64,000 nt of DNA from an uncultured Lachnospiraceae bacterium (GTDB lineage Bacteria; Bacillota; Clostridia; Lachnospirales; Lachnospiraceae): positions 1-64,000 of the forward strand of contig CANRAZ010000004.1 in the NCBI GenBank assembly GCA_947628705.1. Reading direction: 5' to 3'. Both the position numbers and the translations under genes were made by a program. Below the pieces are notes generated by a model. The model saw only the letters and a list, made by a program, of their open reading frames with translations, did not search any database and had not been told where the DNA came from. Position 1 is the stretch's first letter, and the number at the start of each line of letters is the position of its first letter. Below, piece by piece: positions 6,701 to 15,638 of the stretch.

Positions 6701-8863
6701 ATGAACATAATAAAGAGAAGCGGTGTAGAAACCAGTTTTGACGTTGAAAAAATTGTAGATGCTATTCGTAAAGCGAACGACAGCGTGAAAGAATCAGAAA
6801 AGCTTTCTGAAAAAGAAATAGAGGCGATAGCGGATAAGGTGGAGAGAAACTGCAGGGAAATGAGCCGTTCCGCAAGCGTTGAGGAAATTCAGGATATGGT
6901 TGAAAACCAGCTGATGAAGTATCAGGCTTACTCCATGGCAAGAAACTACATTACTTACCGTTATAAGAGACAGTTGGTTCGTAAGTCAAACTCCACTGAC
7001 GAACAGATCTTGAGCCTGCTTGAATGCAACAACGAAGAGGTAAAGCAGGAGAATTCAAATAAAAATCCTACCGTGAACAGCGTTCAGCGCGATTATATGG
7101 CAGGAGAGGTTTCAAAGGACATTACGAAGAGGTTCCTTTTGCCTGCCGACGTTGTTGACGCACATGAGAAAGGCATAATTCATTTCCATGATGCGGATTA
7201 TTTTGCTCAGCATATGCACAATTGCTGTCTTGTGAATTTGGAGGATATGCTGCAAAACGGTACCGTAATCAGCGAAACCATGATTGAGAAGCCTAAGAGC
7301 TTTTCGACGGCCTGCAACATTGCAACGCAGAGCATAGCGCAGATCGCAAGTTCGCAGTACGGCGGTCAAAGCATATCTCTTGCGCATCTTGCTCCGTTTG
7401 TCCAGATTAGCCGTGAAAAGCTGAGAAAACAGGTTCGGGCTGAAATGGAAGCGATTGGCAAGAGCATGACTGAAAAAGAAATAAACGATGTTGCCGAAAT
7501 AAGGGTAAGAGAAGAGATTAACCGCGGAGTACAGATGATCCAGTATCAGGTCATCACTCTTATGACAACAAACGGACAGGCTCCTTTTGTTACCGTGTTC
7601 ATGTATCTGGGCGAGGTTCCGGAAGGACAGACCAAGGATGACCTTGCTCTTATAATAGAGGAAATGCTTAACCAGCGCATACTTGGAGTTAAAAACGAGA
7701 AGGGCGTCTATATCACTCCTGCTTTCCCTAAGCTCATTTATGTTCTTGAGGAGGATAATATACGCAAAGGAAGCAAGTACTGGTACCTTACTGAGCTTGC
7801 CGCTAAATGTACGGCTAAGAGAATGGTTCCTGACTATATCTCGGAAAAGATAATGAAGAAGCTTAAACAGGGCAACTGCTACACCTGCATGGGCTGCCGC
7901 TCGTTCCTCACGGTTTACAAGGACGAAAACGATAAATTTAAATTCTACGGACGTTTTAATCAAGGCGTTGTCACATTAAATCTTGTAGACGTTGCATGCT
8001 CGTCGGAGCGTGATATGAATAGATTTTGGGAAATACTTGATGAAAGGCTTGACCTTTGCAGGAGAGCTCTGATGTGCAGGCATGACAGACTGAAGGGGAC
8101 GCCTTCCGACGTTGCGCCGATACTTTGGCAGCATGGCGCTCTTGCTCGCCTTAAAAAAGGTGAAACGATAGACAAGCTTCTTTACAACGGTTACTCTACG
8201 ATTTCGCTCGGCTATGCCGGACTTTGCGAATGTACAAGGTATATGACAGGCAAATCGCACACGGACCCTGAAGGAACTCCTTTTGCGCTTGAGGTAATGC
8301 AGAGGCTTAACGACGCCTGTGCGAAATGGAGAGAGGAAACCAAAATAGATTTCAGCATCTACGGTACTCCGCTTGAATCTACCACCTACAAGTTTGCAAA
8401 GGCTCTTCAGAAGCGTTTCGGAATCATTCCAGGCGTTACCGACAAAAATTATATTACAAACAGCTATCATGTTCACGTAACCGAGCAGATTGATGCTTTT
8501 GAAAAGCTTAAGTTTGAATCCCAGTTCCAGGCGCTTTCGCCGGGCGGAGCTATCAGTTATGTTGAGGTTCCTAACATGGAGAATAACCTGGAGGCGGTTC
8601 TCTCGGTTATGCAGTATATTTACGATAATATTATGTATGCGGAGCTTAATACCAAGAGCGATTATTGTCAGCAGTGCGGCTATACGGGCGAAATCCAGAT
8701 CATTACCGACAGTCACGGAAAGCTGGTTTGGGAGTGCCCGAATTGCGGCAACAGGGATCAGGACAAAATGAATGTGGCAAGAAGGACCTGCGGCTACATC
8801 GGAACCCAGTTCTGGAATCAGGGCAGGACGCAGGAGATAAAGGAAAGAGTCCTTCATCTGTAA
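6701..8863 (+). CDS. nrdD: Anaerobic (class III) ribonucleoside-triphosphate reductase
   Basis: A 720-residue oxygen-sensitive reductase that makes dNTPs from NTPs using a glycyl radical. Residues 1-90 are an ATP-cone allosteric domain (NIIKRSGVETSFDVEKIVDAI). The core has HMHNCCLVNLEDML and TACNIATQSIAQIASSQYGG. The C-terminus has a four-cysteine zinc site (CQQCGYTG, CPNCGN) and the glycyl-radical loop RRTCGYIG, with the radical glycine at about residue 698. Length and layout are complete. The ATG at 6701 follows GAGGAGGGG; the longer frame from 6668 lacks a site. The activase gene nrdG, often adjacent, is not in this window. A NrdR box upstream suggests dATP-dependent repression. It is consistent with a strict or facultative anaerobe. 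Confidence 0.97.
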   Translation: MNIIKRSGVETSFDVEKIVDAIRKANDSVKESEKLSEKEIEAIADKVERNCREMSRSASVEEIQDMVENQLMKYQAYSMARNYITYRYKRQLVRKSNSTDEQILSLLECNNEEVKQENSNKNPTVNSVQRDYMAGEVSKDITKRFLLPADVVDAHEKGIIHFHDADYFAQHMHNCCLVNLEDMLQNGTVISETMIEKPKSFSTACNIATQSIAQIASSQYGGQSISLAHLAPFVQISREKLRKQVRAEMEAIGKSMTEKEINDVAEIRVREEINRGVQMIQYQVITLMTTNGQAPFVTVFMYLGEVPEGQTKDDLALIIEEMLNQRILGVKNEKGVYITPAFPKLIYVLEEDNIRKGSKYWYLTELAAKCTAKRMVPDYISEKIMKKLKQGNCYTCMGCRSFLTVYKDENDKFKFYGRFNQGVVTLNLVDVACSSERDMNRFWEILDERLDLCRRALMCRHDRLKGTPSDVAPILWQHGALARLKKGETIDKLLYNGYSTISLGYAGLCECTRYMTGKSHTDPEGTPFALEVMQRLNDACAKWREETKIDFSIYGTPLESTTYKFAKALQKRFGIIPGVTDKNYITNSYHVHVTEQIDAFEKLKFESQFQALSPGGAISYVEVPNMENNLEAVLSVMQYIYDNIMYAELNTKSDYCQQCGYTGEIQIITDSHGKLVWECPNCGNRDQDKMNVARRTCGYIGTQFWNQGRTQEIKERVLHL

Positions 8864-9021
8864 AAAAATGAGGCGTCAATAGTTTTTCCGTCATGCTGCT
8901 GCCGTTTGCTTGGCGTAAGCCTTTGGAGCGGTTTGCTGAGGCCTGACAAATCGGTTTGTTAATAATTTCTGAACATTGTGTGAAATCTTCTCAGTTGCGC
9001 CGGATTCGGTCTTTGTTGGGG

Positions 9022-9050
9022 TTGACACGTATTTTATTATGTGCTATGAA
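9022..9050 (+). promoter_or_regulatory. Promoter of the orphan ABC ATPase gene
   Basis: Perfect TTGACA (9022-9027), a 17-base spacer and TATGAA (9045-9050), followed by GGGAGGAGG before the start at 9085. The preceding 8864-9020 stretch shows nothing else. Confidence 0.65.
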
Positions 9051-9084
9051 TAAAAACAGAACATAGACTGGGAGGAGGATAATT

Positions 9085-9747
9085 ATGATTAAGGTTGAAG
9101 ATTTGAACAAAACATACAACAAGGGCAAATCCTTCGAGTGCCATGCCCTTAAGGGCATCAGTTTTACAGTAGATGAGGGAGAACTTGTTGCAATTATCGG
9201 AAAGAGCGGCGCCGGAAAGTCTACTCTTCTTCATATTCTGGGAGCGATAGATAATTACGACGGAGGAAGCTACAGGCTGAACGACACGGAGGTCGGCGAA
9301 CTGAACCAGAAAAAGCTGGCGGAATTCAGGAATGCCCATGTCGGTATTATCCTTCAGGATTTTGCTTTGGTTGAAGGCTACAGCGTAATCGAAAACGTCA
9401 TGATTCCGCTGAGATTCAGTAAAACGCCTAGAAAAGAATACAAAAAGCTTGCGATGGAAGCTCTTAAACAGGTGGGAATAGATGATCTTGCAGAGAAGGA
9501 TGTAAACAAGCTGTCAGGCGGACAGAAGCAGAGAGTTGCAATTGCAAGAGCTATTGTCAACAATCCGGATTTTATTCTTGCGGATGAGCCTACGGGCGCG
9601 CTTGACACGGTGACTACTGAACAGATAATCGACGTGTTTAAGCAGCTGAATAAGGCAGGCAAGACCGTTATAATCGTAACCCATGACATGCAGGTCGCTG
9701 AAAGCTGCAACAGGACAATCACGATATCAGACGGTCTGATAGCATAA
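9085..9747 (+). CDS. ABC transporter ATP-binding protein, MacB/LolD type, without permease
   Basis: A 220-residue ATPase with Walker A GKSGAGKS, a Q-loop ([12 protein letters not shown]), signature LSGGQKQR, Walker [13 protein letters not shown] and H-loop THD. It belongs to the class that energises FtsX-like permeases for export of peptides, lipoproteins or antibiotics. No permease gene is adjacent: the upstream neighbour is nrdD and the downstream one is convergent. It resembles the ATPase at 45143-45799, which does have permeases. It may serve that or another transporter, or be a remnant of a split operon. It is complete and has its own promoter and terminator. Confidence 0.92.
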   Translation: MIKVEDLNKTYNKGKSFECHALKGISFTVDEGELVAIIGKSGAGKSTLLHILGAIDNYDGGSYRLNDTEVGELNQKKLAEFRNAHVGIILQDFALVEGYSVIENVMIPLRFSKTPRKEYKKLAMEALKQVGIDDLAEKDVNKLSGGQKQRVAIARAIVNNPDFILADEPTGALDTVTTEQIIDVFKQLNKAGKTVIIVTHDMQVAESCNRTITISDGLIA

Positions 9748-9805
9748 AGGTGCAGCCGTGAAGCGGTAAAAGCATTTGAAACAAAAAATTTGAGGCAGAT
9801 GAATA

Positions 9806-9844
9806 AAGGCAGGTGCCTGAAAGCGGGTACCTGCCTTTTTTTGT
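9806..9844 (+). terminator. Rho-independent terminator after the ABC ATPase gene
   Basis: A 9-bp stem (AAGGCAGGT at 9806-9814 with ACCTGCCTT at 9829-9837) is followed by a run of seven or more T. It separates the ATPase gene from the convergent gene ending at 9846. Confidence 0.85.
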
Positions 9845-9845
9845 C

Positions 9846-12212
9846 TTATTCCGCGGTTTTCATTTCACCGTATTTAAGTCCTACCGTTCCGGTTGCAATA
9901 TAGTAGCGGCCGAATACTTTTTTGTCGGCGTCAATGCTTTTTATTTCGCCGAACATCTGCGAATCGTTATTGATATGTTCCCATGTCTTTCCGAAGTCGA
10001 GGCTTCTGTAAAAGCCGAAGGTCCCGTCTATTACGGCGGATATGTAAAGCGCCTTGTCATTGTTGATGAACTCATCGGTATCGGGCAGTATTCCAAGTCC
10101 TACGCAGTAGACCGCATCATTTTTGCGGCTCAGCTTTTCAGCAAAAAACTTATCGCATTTACAGCAATAGCTTATCTTCCAAAGACCGTCCAGATTCATC
10201 GCGAAAACAAATTCTCCCTTTTTCCCTGATATCCCGCGGATTTCAACTATGCACTGGGCGTCTATTCCGCATAAATCCTGAACGGGCATGTTTTCGGGAC
10301 GGGATTTTTCAAAGAATGTTGCACCGCTGTCCTTGCTTACGTAAAGTCTGGAATTTTCGCCAAAGCCGTAGACGGTATTATTGTCTGTTCTGTCATAAAA
10401 CGGTTTAAGCATTCCGTCGGAAGGATTGCCGTTTATATCGAACACTCTGGAGATTTTCCAGCTTTCGCCCTTGTTTTCCGAATAAACTACGCAGTCGGCA
10501 TGCAGAGCGTCGCTGTCCGCAACAGCCCACACGAGCTTCTTTGAATCAGGAGACATTGCGACCCAGCCTGAATTGTTGTTTGGACGGGATATGCGGTCTA
10601 ACAGCCGGTCGAGCTTTTCACTAAGCCCAAAAGGCATCGCACAGTGTCTCAAAGTCCTGCCGGCGTCCTCTGAGTAAACTACGCCGCCGCAAGTACGCCC
10701 TGTCCAGTTTCCTCTTGGCGTAGCGGCGAATACGTCAGGTATTTCATCGGGATAGTCGGCATTTATCGATGTTATGTATCTGTCGCCGTTTTCGTTGGCA
10801 AAGGAGTTTTCGCACGGTTTGTCAAGCTCCGTAAAGACAAATCCACCAAGGTCTCCGACAATATCAAGCGCCTTTATGCTTCCCTTGACAGGAGAATAGA
10901 CGTTGAGATGAACGGTTTCCTCAATTCCGGCGCAGCAGTCTGACCATGAAAAATCAGGGCTCTGAAGGTTCATAGAAGCAAAAACTCCGGTGCCGGTGTT
11001 AAAAAACGCCATGTTAGCGTCAAAAGGATTGATTTTGACGTCAGTAAGCCAGTGAATAAGCGAACCGTTGCCGTTATACTCAGGCTTCATATAAGGCGTG
11101 TTGAAATGCATATTGCCGATTTCCAATCCCTTAAGCACCGCTTCCCAGCTCTCTCCGTAGTCGCGGGATATTAAAACCATATCGTCACCGGTGCGGCATA
11201 TCGTTGAAGCGATTAAGTATCCGTCGATCTGAGGAGTGCTGCATATTCCGCCAAAGCCGAAATCGTTGAAGCTGCGGTTTATTCCATGTTCTGCAAGTTC
11301 AGGCGTTATATCCTTTACATTGCCCAGCTTTCCGTCAGCCATAAGCTCATAGCGCATTATGCTTCCGCCCGTGACGCTTCCGCAGTCGCTGCTGTAGCCA
11401 TGCTCTTTTATGTAGGCGTGAGGCCCCGTTTCATTAAAAGTTACATAGAGGTATTTTCCGTCGAAGCAGAAACGGTGACCGACATGCCCTGACCACTGCG
11501 CGTTACTGCCTGCATAATGACAGGGCTGTTCGAGTTCGGAAAAGCTTATGCCGTTGTCATAGGAGACAAAAAGACTGTGGCCTCTTGAGCACTGACCTGT
11601 TTTATTGGAAGTTCCGTCTGAGGACACCACCAGAGTATCGCAGGAAGGAGCCTTCCACACAAAGGTAAGATGCTTTTCAGGCGTGCTCATCCTGTCAGTA
11701 CAGACGTTTATTTTTTCCCAGCTGTCGCCAAAATCCGAGGCTTTTAAAAGACCTGCTTCCTGTGATGCAAAGTATATGACGGACGAATCGTCAGGATCTA
11801 CGATAAGACGGAAGCCCGTGCCTCTGCCGGGATTGTTGCCGTGGGCATGGCAAGGCATTTCTTTTACCGTAAACGTTTTGCCGCGGTCATGGGATACGGA
11901 AAAATAGCCGTTAGGAAATTTGCCGAGAGTCGGTCTTCCCATGCCGCTGACTATGTAAAGAACATCAGGGTCATTATTGTCCAGCGCAAATGCCAGCGGA
12001 AAGGTTTCGCTGCGGTCAAAATGAGTTACATGTTCAACTAAAGACAGCCATCTGTTATTTTCAAAATCGTAGCGGTAGCATCCGCCAATATCCGTGCGGC
12101 AATAGAGTATGCCGGGAACCTTCTGGTGAAAGACGAAGCCGGTAACGTAACCGCCTCCGGGAATAGGGAGATTTCCGTACTTGTATGGAATGTATTTTAT
12201 ATCAGAACTCAT
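9846..12212 (-). CDS. GH74-like (xyloglucanase-type) beta-propeller protein without signal peptide
   Basis: A 788-residue protein made of sialidase/BNR-like repeats. The opening GGGYVTGFVFHQKVPGILYCR followed by TDIGGCYRYD is typical of glycoside hydrolase family 74, whose first catalytic Asp lies in the T-D-x-GG motif. Asp-box-like repeats recur (SHDRGKTF, SYDNGISF, SRDYGESWE, SEDAGRT, SKDSGATF, SLDFGKTWE), giving two seven-bladed propellers. ATG 12212 follows AAGGAGG; the upstream start at 12251 has no site. There is no signal peptide or anchor, so it appears cytoplasmic, unlike classical secreted GH74 enzymes. It may act on imported oligosaccharides; substrate is inferred, and no sugar genes are next to it. 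Confidence 0.8.
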   Translation of the reverse strand: MSSDIKYIPYKYGNLPIPGGGYVTGFVFHQKVPGILYCRTDIGGCYRYDFENNRWLSLVEHVTHFDRSETFPLAFALDNNDPDVLYIVSGMGRPTLGKFPNGYFSVSHDRGKTFTVKEMPCHAHGNNPGRGTGFRLIVDPDDSSVIYFASQEAGLLKASDFGDSWEKINVCTDRMSTPEKHLTFVWKAPSCDTLVVSSDGTSNKTGQCSRGHSLFVSYDNGISFSELEQPCHYAGSNAQWSGHVGHRFCFDGKYLYVTFNETGPHAYIKEHGYSSDCGSVTGGSIMRYELMADGKLGNVKDITPELAEHGINRSFNDFGFGGICSTPQIDGYLIASTICRTGDDMVLISRDYGESWEAVLKGLEIGNMHFNTPYMKPEYNGNGSLIHWLTDVKINPFDANMAFFNTGTGVFASMNLQSPDFSWSDCCAGIEETVHLNVYSPVKGSIKALDIVGDLGGFVFTELDKPCENSFANENGDRYITSINADYPDEIPDVFAATPRGNWTGRTCGGVVYSEDAGRTLRHCAMPFGLSEKLDRLLDRISRPNNNSGWVAMSPDSKKLVWAVADSDALHADCVVYSENKGESWKISRVFDINGNPSDGMLKPFYDRTDNNTVYGFGENSRLYVSKDSGATFFEKSRPENMPVQDLCGIDAQCIVEIRGISGKKGEFVFAMNLDGLWKISYCCKCDKFFAEKLSRKNDAVYCVGLGILPDTDEFINNDKALYISAVIDGTFGFYRSLDFGKTWEHINNDSQMFGEIKSIDADKKVFGRYYIATGTVGLKYGEMKTAE

Positions 12213-12384
12213 AACCGCCTCCTTAAAAAAGCTCGCTATACAATATAACATATTTGGGGTCTTATTTCTACTTATAAAAGTATAAAAGCATCTTAAATAT
12301 GACTGAAAACGGCAAATTGATGATGTAAATAGGCATTATACGGTTTTACGCTTGGAGAATATTGCGTAAAATCATTTAAAATAT

Positions 12385-12412
12385 TTAACAAAGGCGTAAA
12401 ATGTGATATAGT
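12385..12412 (+). promoter_or_regulatory. Promoter of the tatD-rsmA operon
   Basis: TTAACA (12385-12390), a 16-base spacer and TATAGT (12407-12412), 70 bases before tatD. Both hexamers have one mismatch. Confidence 0.5.
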
Positions 12413-12482
12413 TAACTGTGTCTTCTGTTTGCGTTGACAGGGGTAAGCTGCGGTGCAATACGGAAGGACGGGAGGATAGGCT

Positions 12483-13292
12483 ATGATTTCCGAAACAGGG
12501 ATTTTTGATACGCATGCGCACTATGACGATGAGCAGTTTGACGGTGACAGAGCGGAGGTTCTGGAAAAAATCAGGACGGCGGGGGTAAAAAAGGTCGTAA
12601 ACATAGGCTGTAATCTTAAAAGCAGCAGAGCAAGCGTCAAAATGGCTGAAAGCGTCAGCGGTTTTTACGCGGCGGTCGGAATTCACCCGTCAGATGCCGG
12701 AGAATGTGATGATGCAGCCGTTAAAGAGCTAAGAACGCTTGCACACGGAAAAGGAGTCGTTGCAATCGGTGAAATCGGGCTTGACTATCATTGGAACGAC
12801 TATCCTGCCGAAATACAGAGAGAAGCGTTTGTCAGGCAGCTTGAATTGGCTAAGGAACTCGATATGCCGGTTGTCATACACAGCAGGGAAGCCGCTGCAG
12901 AAACGTTCGATATAATGAAAAAACATGCTTATGAGCTTGAAAAAGGCGGAAAGAAGTCCAGAGGCGTAATTCATTGCTATAGCGGAAGCTGTGAAATGGC
13001 AATGGATTATGCAGCCTTGGGCTACTATATTGGATTGGGGGGAGTCCTGACCTATAAAAATGCCAGAAGGGCAGTGGAGACGGCGGAAAAAATCCCTCTT
13101 CAGAAACTGGTGATCGAAACGGACTGTCCTTATCTTTCTCCGGTCCCGAACAGGGGAAAAAGAAACGACTCGTCCAATTTGAAGTACGTTGTTGAAAAAC
13201 TGTGCGAAATAAGACATATGGAAGAAAAAGAACTGCTTGCAGTACTGTGGGAAAATTCACACAGCCTGTACGGTTTAAATGCTGAAAACTGA
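12483..13292 (+). CDS. tatD: TatD family metal-dependent hydrolase
   Basis: A 269-residue amidohydrolase-fold deoxyribonuclease. It has FDTHAHYDDEQFD (metal-binding HxH), AVGIHPSDA, IGEIGLDYHW, VVIHSREAA, HCYSGS, YYIGLGG and IETDCPYLSPVP, with the expected His, Glu and Asp metal ligands in order. TatD proteins are 3'-5' exonucleases implicated in DNA repair and RNA turnover. The gene begins with ATG 12483 behind GGGAGG and runs directly into rsmA. The tatD-rsmA pair is common in Firmicutes. Confidence 0.95.
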   Translation: MISETGIFDTHAHYDDEQFDGDRAEVLEKIRTAGVKKVVNIGCNLKSSRASVKMAESVSGFYAAVGIHPSDAGECDDAAVKELRTLAHGKGVVAIGEIGLDYHWNDYPAEIQREAFVRQLELAKELDMPVVIHSREAAAETFDIMKKHAYELEKGGKKSRGVIHCYSGSCEMAMDYAALGYYIGLGGVLTYKNARRAVETAEKIPLQKLVIETDCPYLSPVPNRGKRNDSSNLKYVVEKLCEIRHMEEKELLAVLWENSHSLYGLNAEN

Positions 13293-13344
13293 AAGTCATG
13301 TAGAGAAAAACAAAGAAGCGGAAGCAGGTAAAAAGGAGAACCAA

Positions 13345-14208
13345 GTGGCGAATCTGGGAGACCCTAAAGCGACAATAGAAATTCTAAAAAAATATAACTT
13401 CAGCTTTCAAAAGAAATTCGGACAGAATTTTCTTATTGACAGGCTTGTGCTTGATAAAATCGTAAGGGCGGCTGAGATAACAAAAGAAGACGTTGTTCTT
13501 GAGGTCGGGCCGGGAATCGGAACGCTTACACAGTGTCTGTGCGAAAACGCAAGGTATTGCATTGCTGTTGAAATAGACAAAAATCTGATTCCTATTTTGG
13601 AAAATGATACGCTTGCGTCTTATGATAATGTAGAAATCGTAAACGATGATATTCTTAAGACGGATTTAAATGTGCTTCTTGCAAAAACCGGAGCAAAAAG
13701 CTTTAAGGTCGTAGCAAATCTGCCCTATTACATAACCACTCCTGTCATAATGGGACTGCTTGAAAAAAATGCGCCGATAGATTCCATGACTGTCATGGTT
13801 CAAAAGGAGGTCGCGCTCAGGATGCAGGCGGGGCCGGGCAGCAAGGATTACGGCGCGCTCAGCCTTGCGATAGCGTATTATGCCGAGCCTTACCTTGCGG
13901 CGAACGTACCGCCCAATTGCTTTATGCCAAGACCGAATGTGGGAAGCGCGGTGATAAGGCTTAAGCTGCATGAGGAAAAACCCGTAAATCCCAAGAATGA
14001 GAGCTTTATGTTTAAAGTGATTAGAGCTTCCTTCAATCAGAGAAGAAAAACCTTGGTAAACGGGTTGAAAAATTCTCAGGAGACTCAGATTCCCAGAGAA
14101 AAATCTGAAGAAGCTTTGAGGGCTATGGGTTTGGATGCGAACATAAGAGGCGAGCAGCTGACACTGGAAGATTTTGCAAGGCTTTCAGACCTGCTCTTGG
14201 AGGCCTAG
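13345..14208 (+). CDS. rsmA: 16S rRNA dimethyladenosine transferase
   Basis: A 287-residue methyltransferase that dimethylates two adjacent adenines (A1518/A1519 in E. coli numbering) near the 3' end of 16S rRNA. It has KKFGQNFLID, the SAM-binding EVGPGIGTLT, the acidic VEIDKNL and the catalytic NLPYYITTP motif. The C-terminal helical part includes FNQRRKTLVN. I chose GTG 13345 because AAAAGGAGAACCAA stands just before it and the resulting N-terminus (ANLGDPKATIEILKKYNF) is normal for the family. An ATG at 13279 would add 22 charged residues and overlap tatD. It ends one base before the GNAT gene. Confidence 0.95.
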   Translation: MANLGDPKATIEILKKYNFSFQKKFGQNFLIDRLVLDKIVRAAEITKEDVVLEVGPGIGTLTQCLCENARYCIAVEIDKNLIPILENDTLASYDNVEIVNDDILKTDLNVLLAKTGAKSFKVVANLPYYITTPVIMGLLEKNAPIDSMTVMVQKEVALRMQAGPGSKDYGALSLAIAYYAEPYLAANVPPNCFMPRPNVGSAVIRLKLHEEKPVNPKNESFMFKVIRASFNQRRKTLVNGLKNSQETQIPREKSEEALRAMGLDANIRGEQLTLEDFARLSDLLLEA

Positions 14209-14209
14209 A

Positions 14210-15043
14210 ATGGAAGTTTTGATACGGAAAAGGCTGTTTCCGGCGTTGAAAAAGGCGGTTTCTGATTTTGTAAGAAACGACGGGACCGAAAGGTTTCTTC
14301 TAAAAAGTCCCGGAGCCTTTAGAACGGGAGGGATTCCTGCACATTATATTGCGGTTTCTTCGGCGGACTCTAAAACAGAAAAGAGAGTATATGATGTGCT
14401 TGCCTACGGAGAGGCAGCAGTCCTTGACGGGGAAAACAGGCTTTGGGTCGAGATTTGCGTTAAAAATAATGCGGCGGCAGGCAGAATGCTGCTTGATGCG
14501 GTAAAAAAAGAAGCAGGACGGTTTGGAGCGGCAGTCGCAATAAGCTCGCCTTTAAAAGACGATGAAATTCTTCTAAAGGAGGATTTCAAATGTTTTCAGA
14601 CGGATCTTCTGATGGAGCTTAACGGGACGTCGGACACGTCAGGCGGAAGGGTTCAAGGTTCGGATATCCGTAAGCATGAGTATGAGTCCGCGAAAAAAGA
14701 TTTAGTAAAAGACGCTCCGGCAGTCAGGATAGCAAGGGAAGGTCAGGGCAGCGAAATAAAATGTTTCGTTGCATCGGAAGACGGCAGCGTGATTTGCTCC
14801 TGTAATCTTTCCGAATATGAAAGCTCCGTGTGCATATCGGATGTGTTTACGGAGGAAGGCTTTCGCAGGCAGGGCTATGCCTCGTACCTTGTTGGAACCC
14901 TTGCAGGAGAAGCCGTGAGATCAGGGAAAAAAGCAATGCTTCATGTGTCCGGAAGTAATAAAAGCGCAGTCAGTCTCTATAAAAAACTGGGATTTTCCGT
15001 AAAAGACAGTCTTTTTTCTTATATTTACCCAAATGACATTTGA
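14210..15043 (+). CDS. GNAT family N-acetyltransferase
   Basis: A 277-residue protein. Its last 80 residues form a GNAT domain: SVCISDVFTEEGFRRQGYASYLV contains the acetyl-CoA pyrophosphate-binding R-R-x-G-Y-A, and SGSNKSAVSLYKKLGFSVKD is the usual C-terminal segment. The N-terminal 190 residues look like a degenerate first GNAT-like half (AAAGRMLLDAVKKEAGRFGA). ATG 14210 follows GGAGG and begins one base after the rsmA stop; the longer frame from 14174 would lie inside rsmA. The substrate cannot be told. It could modify a ribosomal protein or metabolite, but position alone does not show this. Confidence 0.8.
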   Translation: MEVLIRKRLFPALKKAVSDFVRNDGTERFLLKSPGAFRTGGIPAHYIAVSSADSKTEKRVYDVLAYGEAAVLDGENRLWVEICVKNNAAAGRMLLDAVKKEAGRFGAAVAISSPLKDDEILLKEDFKCFQTDLLMELNGTSDTSGGRVQGSDIRKHEYESAKKDLVKDAPAVRIAREGQGSEIKCFVASEDGSVICSCNLSEYESSVCISDVFTEEGFRRQGYASYLVGTLAGEAVRSGKKAMLHVSGSNKSAVSLYKKLGFSVKDSLFSYIYPNDI

Positions 15044-15161
15044 AAAAAGCCTGTCGTTGTTGTAAATTATAGGTAATCGGCTTATTCTAAAAAACTGGAG
15101 CAGAGCGCAGACCGGATATCGGCGCCGTCACGTCCTGCGCCGCTTCGGAATGGGGATTAAA

Positions 15162-15638
15162 ATGAAAGTAAATCTTAAAAAGAAACTGTGGCCGCTGTGG
15201 ATTTTTCTGGGCGCGGTTCCGGGTTCAGTTTTATGGCTTTTTTTGGTAAACATAGGCTATGCAGGCGAATTTGCAGGACTTATTGCAGGGTTCGGCGCAA
15301 TGGCGGTTTTTAGGTGGTCAGGTGCAGAGCTGAAATATTCCCGTCTGATAATCGGTTCGGTTATGCTTTCCGTCATTTCCGTGATTGTTAATCACATAGC
15401 CTATGCGCTTGATATCTACAATAAATTTTCCGAAAATTGGTTTGGAGCGGCAGGGAGCAAATTTTCCTTTTTTGACGCTTCGAGAACTGTGTTTTCGGAT
15501 TTCTTCATCAGAAACGCCGAAGGGCTCAGAAAATTTTATATTGAAGCGGCGGTGCAGGGGATTTTGTGCAGTCTGCTTTTCTGGATAGCTTTATTCATAT
15601 ATTACAGGAAGGTTGAAGAACTGGAAAGTGAAAAATAA
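15162..15638 (+). CDS. Small multi-pass membrane protein, unrecognised
   Basis: A 158-residue hydrophobic protein with about four membrane segments: WPLWIFLGAVPGSVLWLFLV, a glycine/alanine-rich second one, IIGSVMLSVISVIVNHIAYA, and a C-terminal GILCSLLFWIALFIYY. A basic N-terminus (KVNLKKK) suggests an inside orientation. ATG 15162 is 7 bases from GGGGA; another ATG at 15150 is possible. The 3' end overlaps the next gene by up to 26 bases. No family is recognised. Linked to a lipoprotein, it may form an envelope pair. Confidence 0.7.
   Translation: MKVNLKKKLWPLWIFLGAVPGSVLWLFLVNIGYAGEFAGLIAGFGAMAVFRWSGAELKYSRLIIGSVMLSVISVIVNHIAYALDIYNKFSENWFGAAGSKFSFFDASRTVFSDFFIRNAEGLRKFYIEAAVQGILCSLLFWIALFIYYRKVEELESEK

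Noticed and set aside
7112..8857. Long minus-strand open frames (283 and 293 codons) opposite nrdD
   Set aside because: They are exact antisense shadows of a well-supported gene, have no ribosome binding site and no recognisable motifs.
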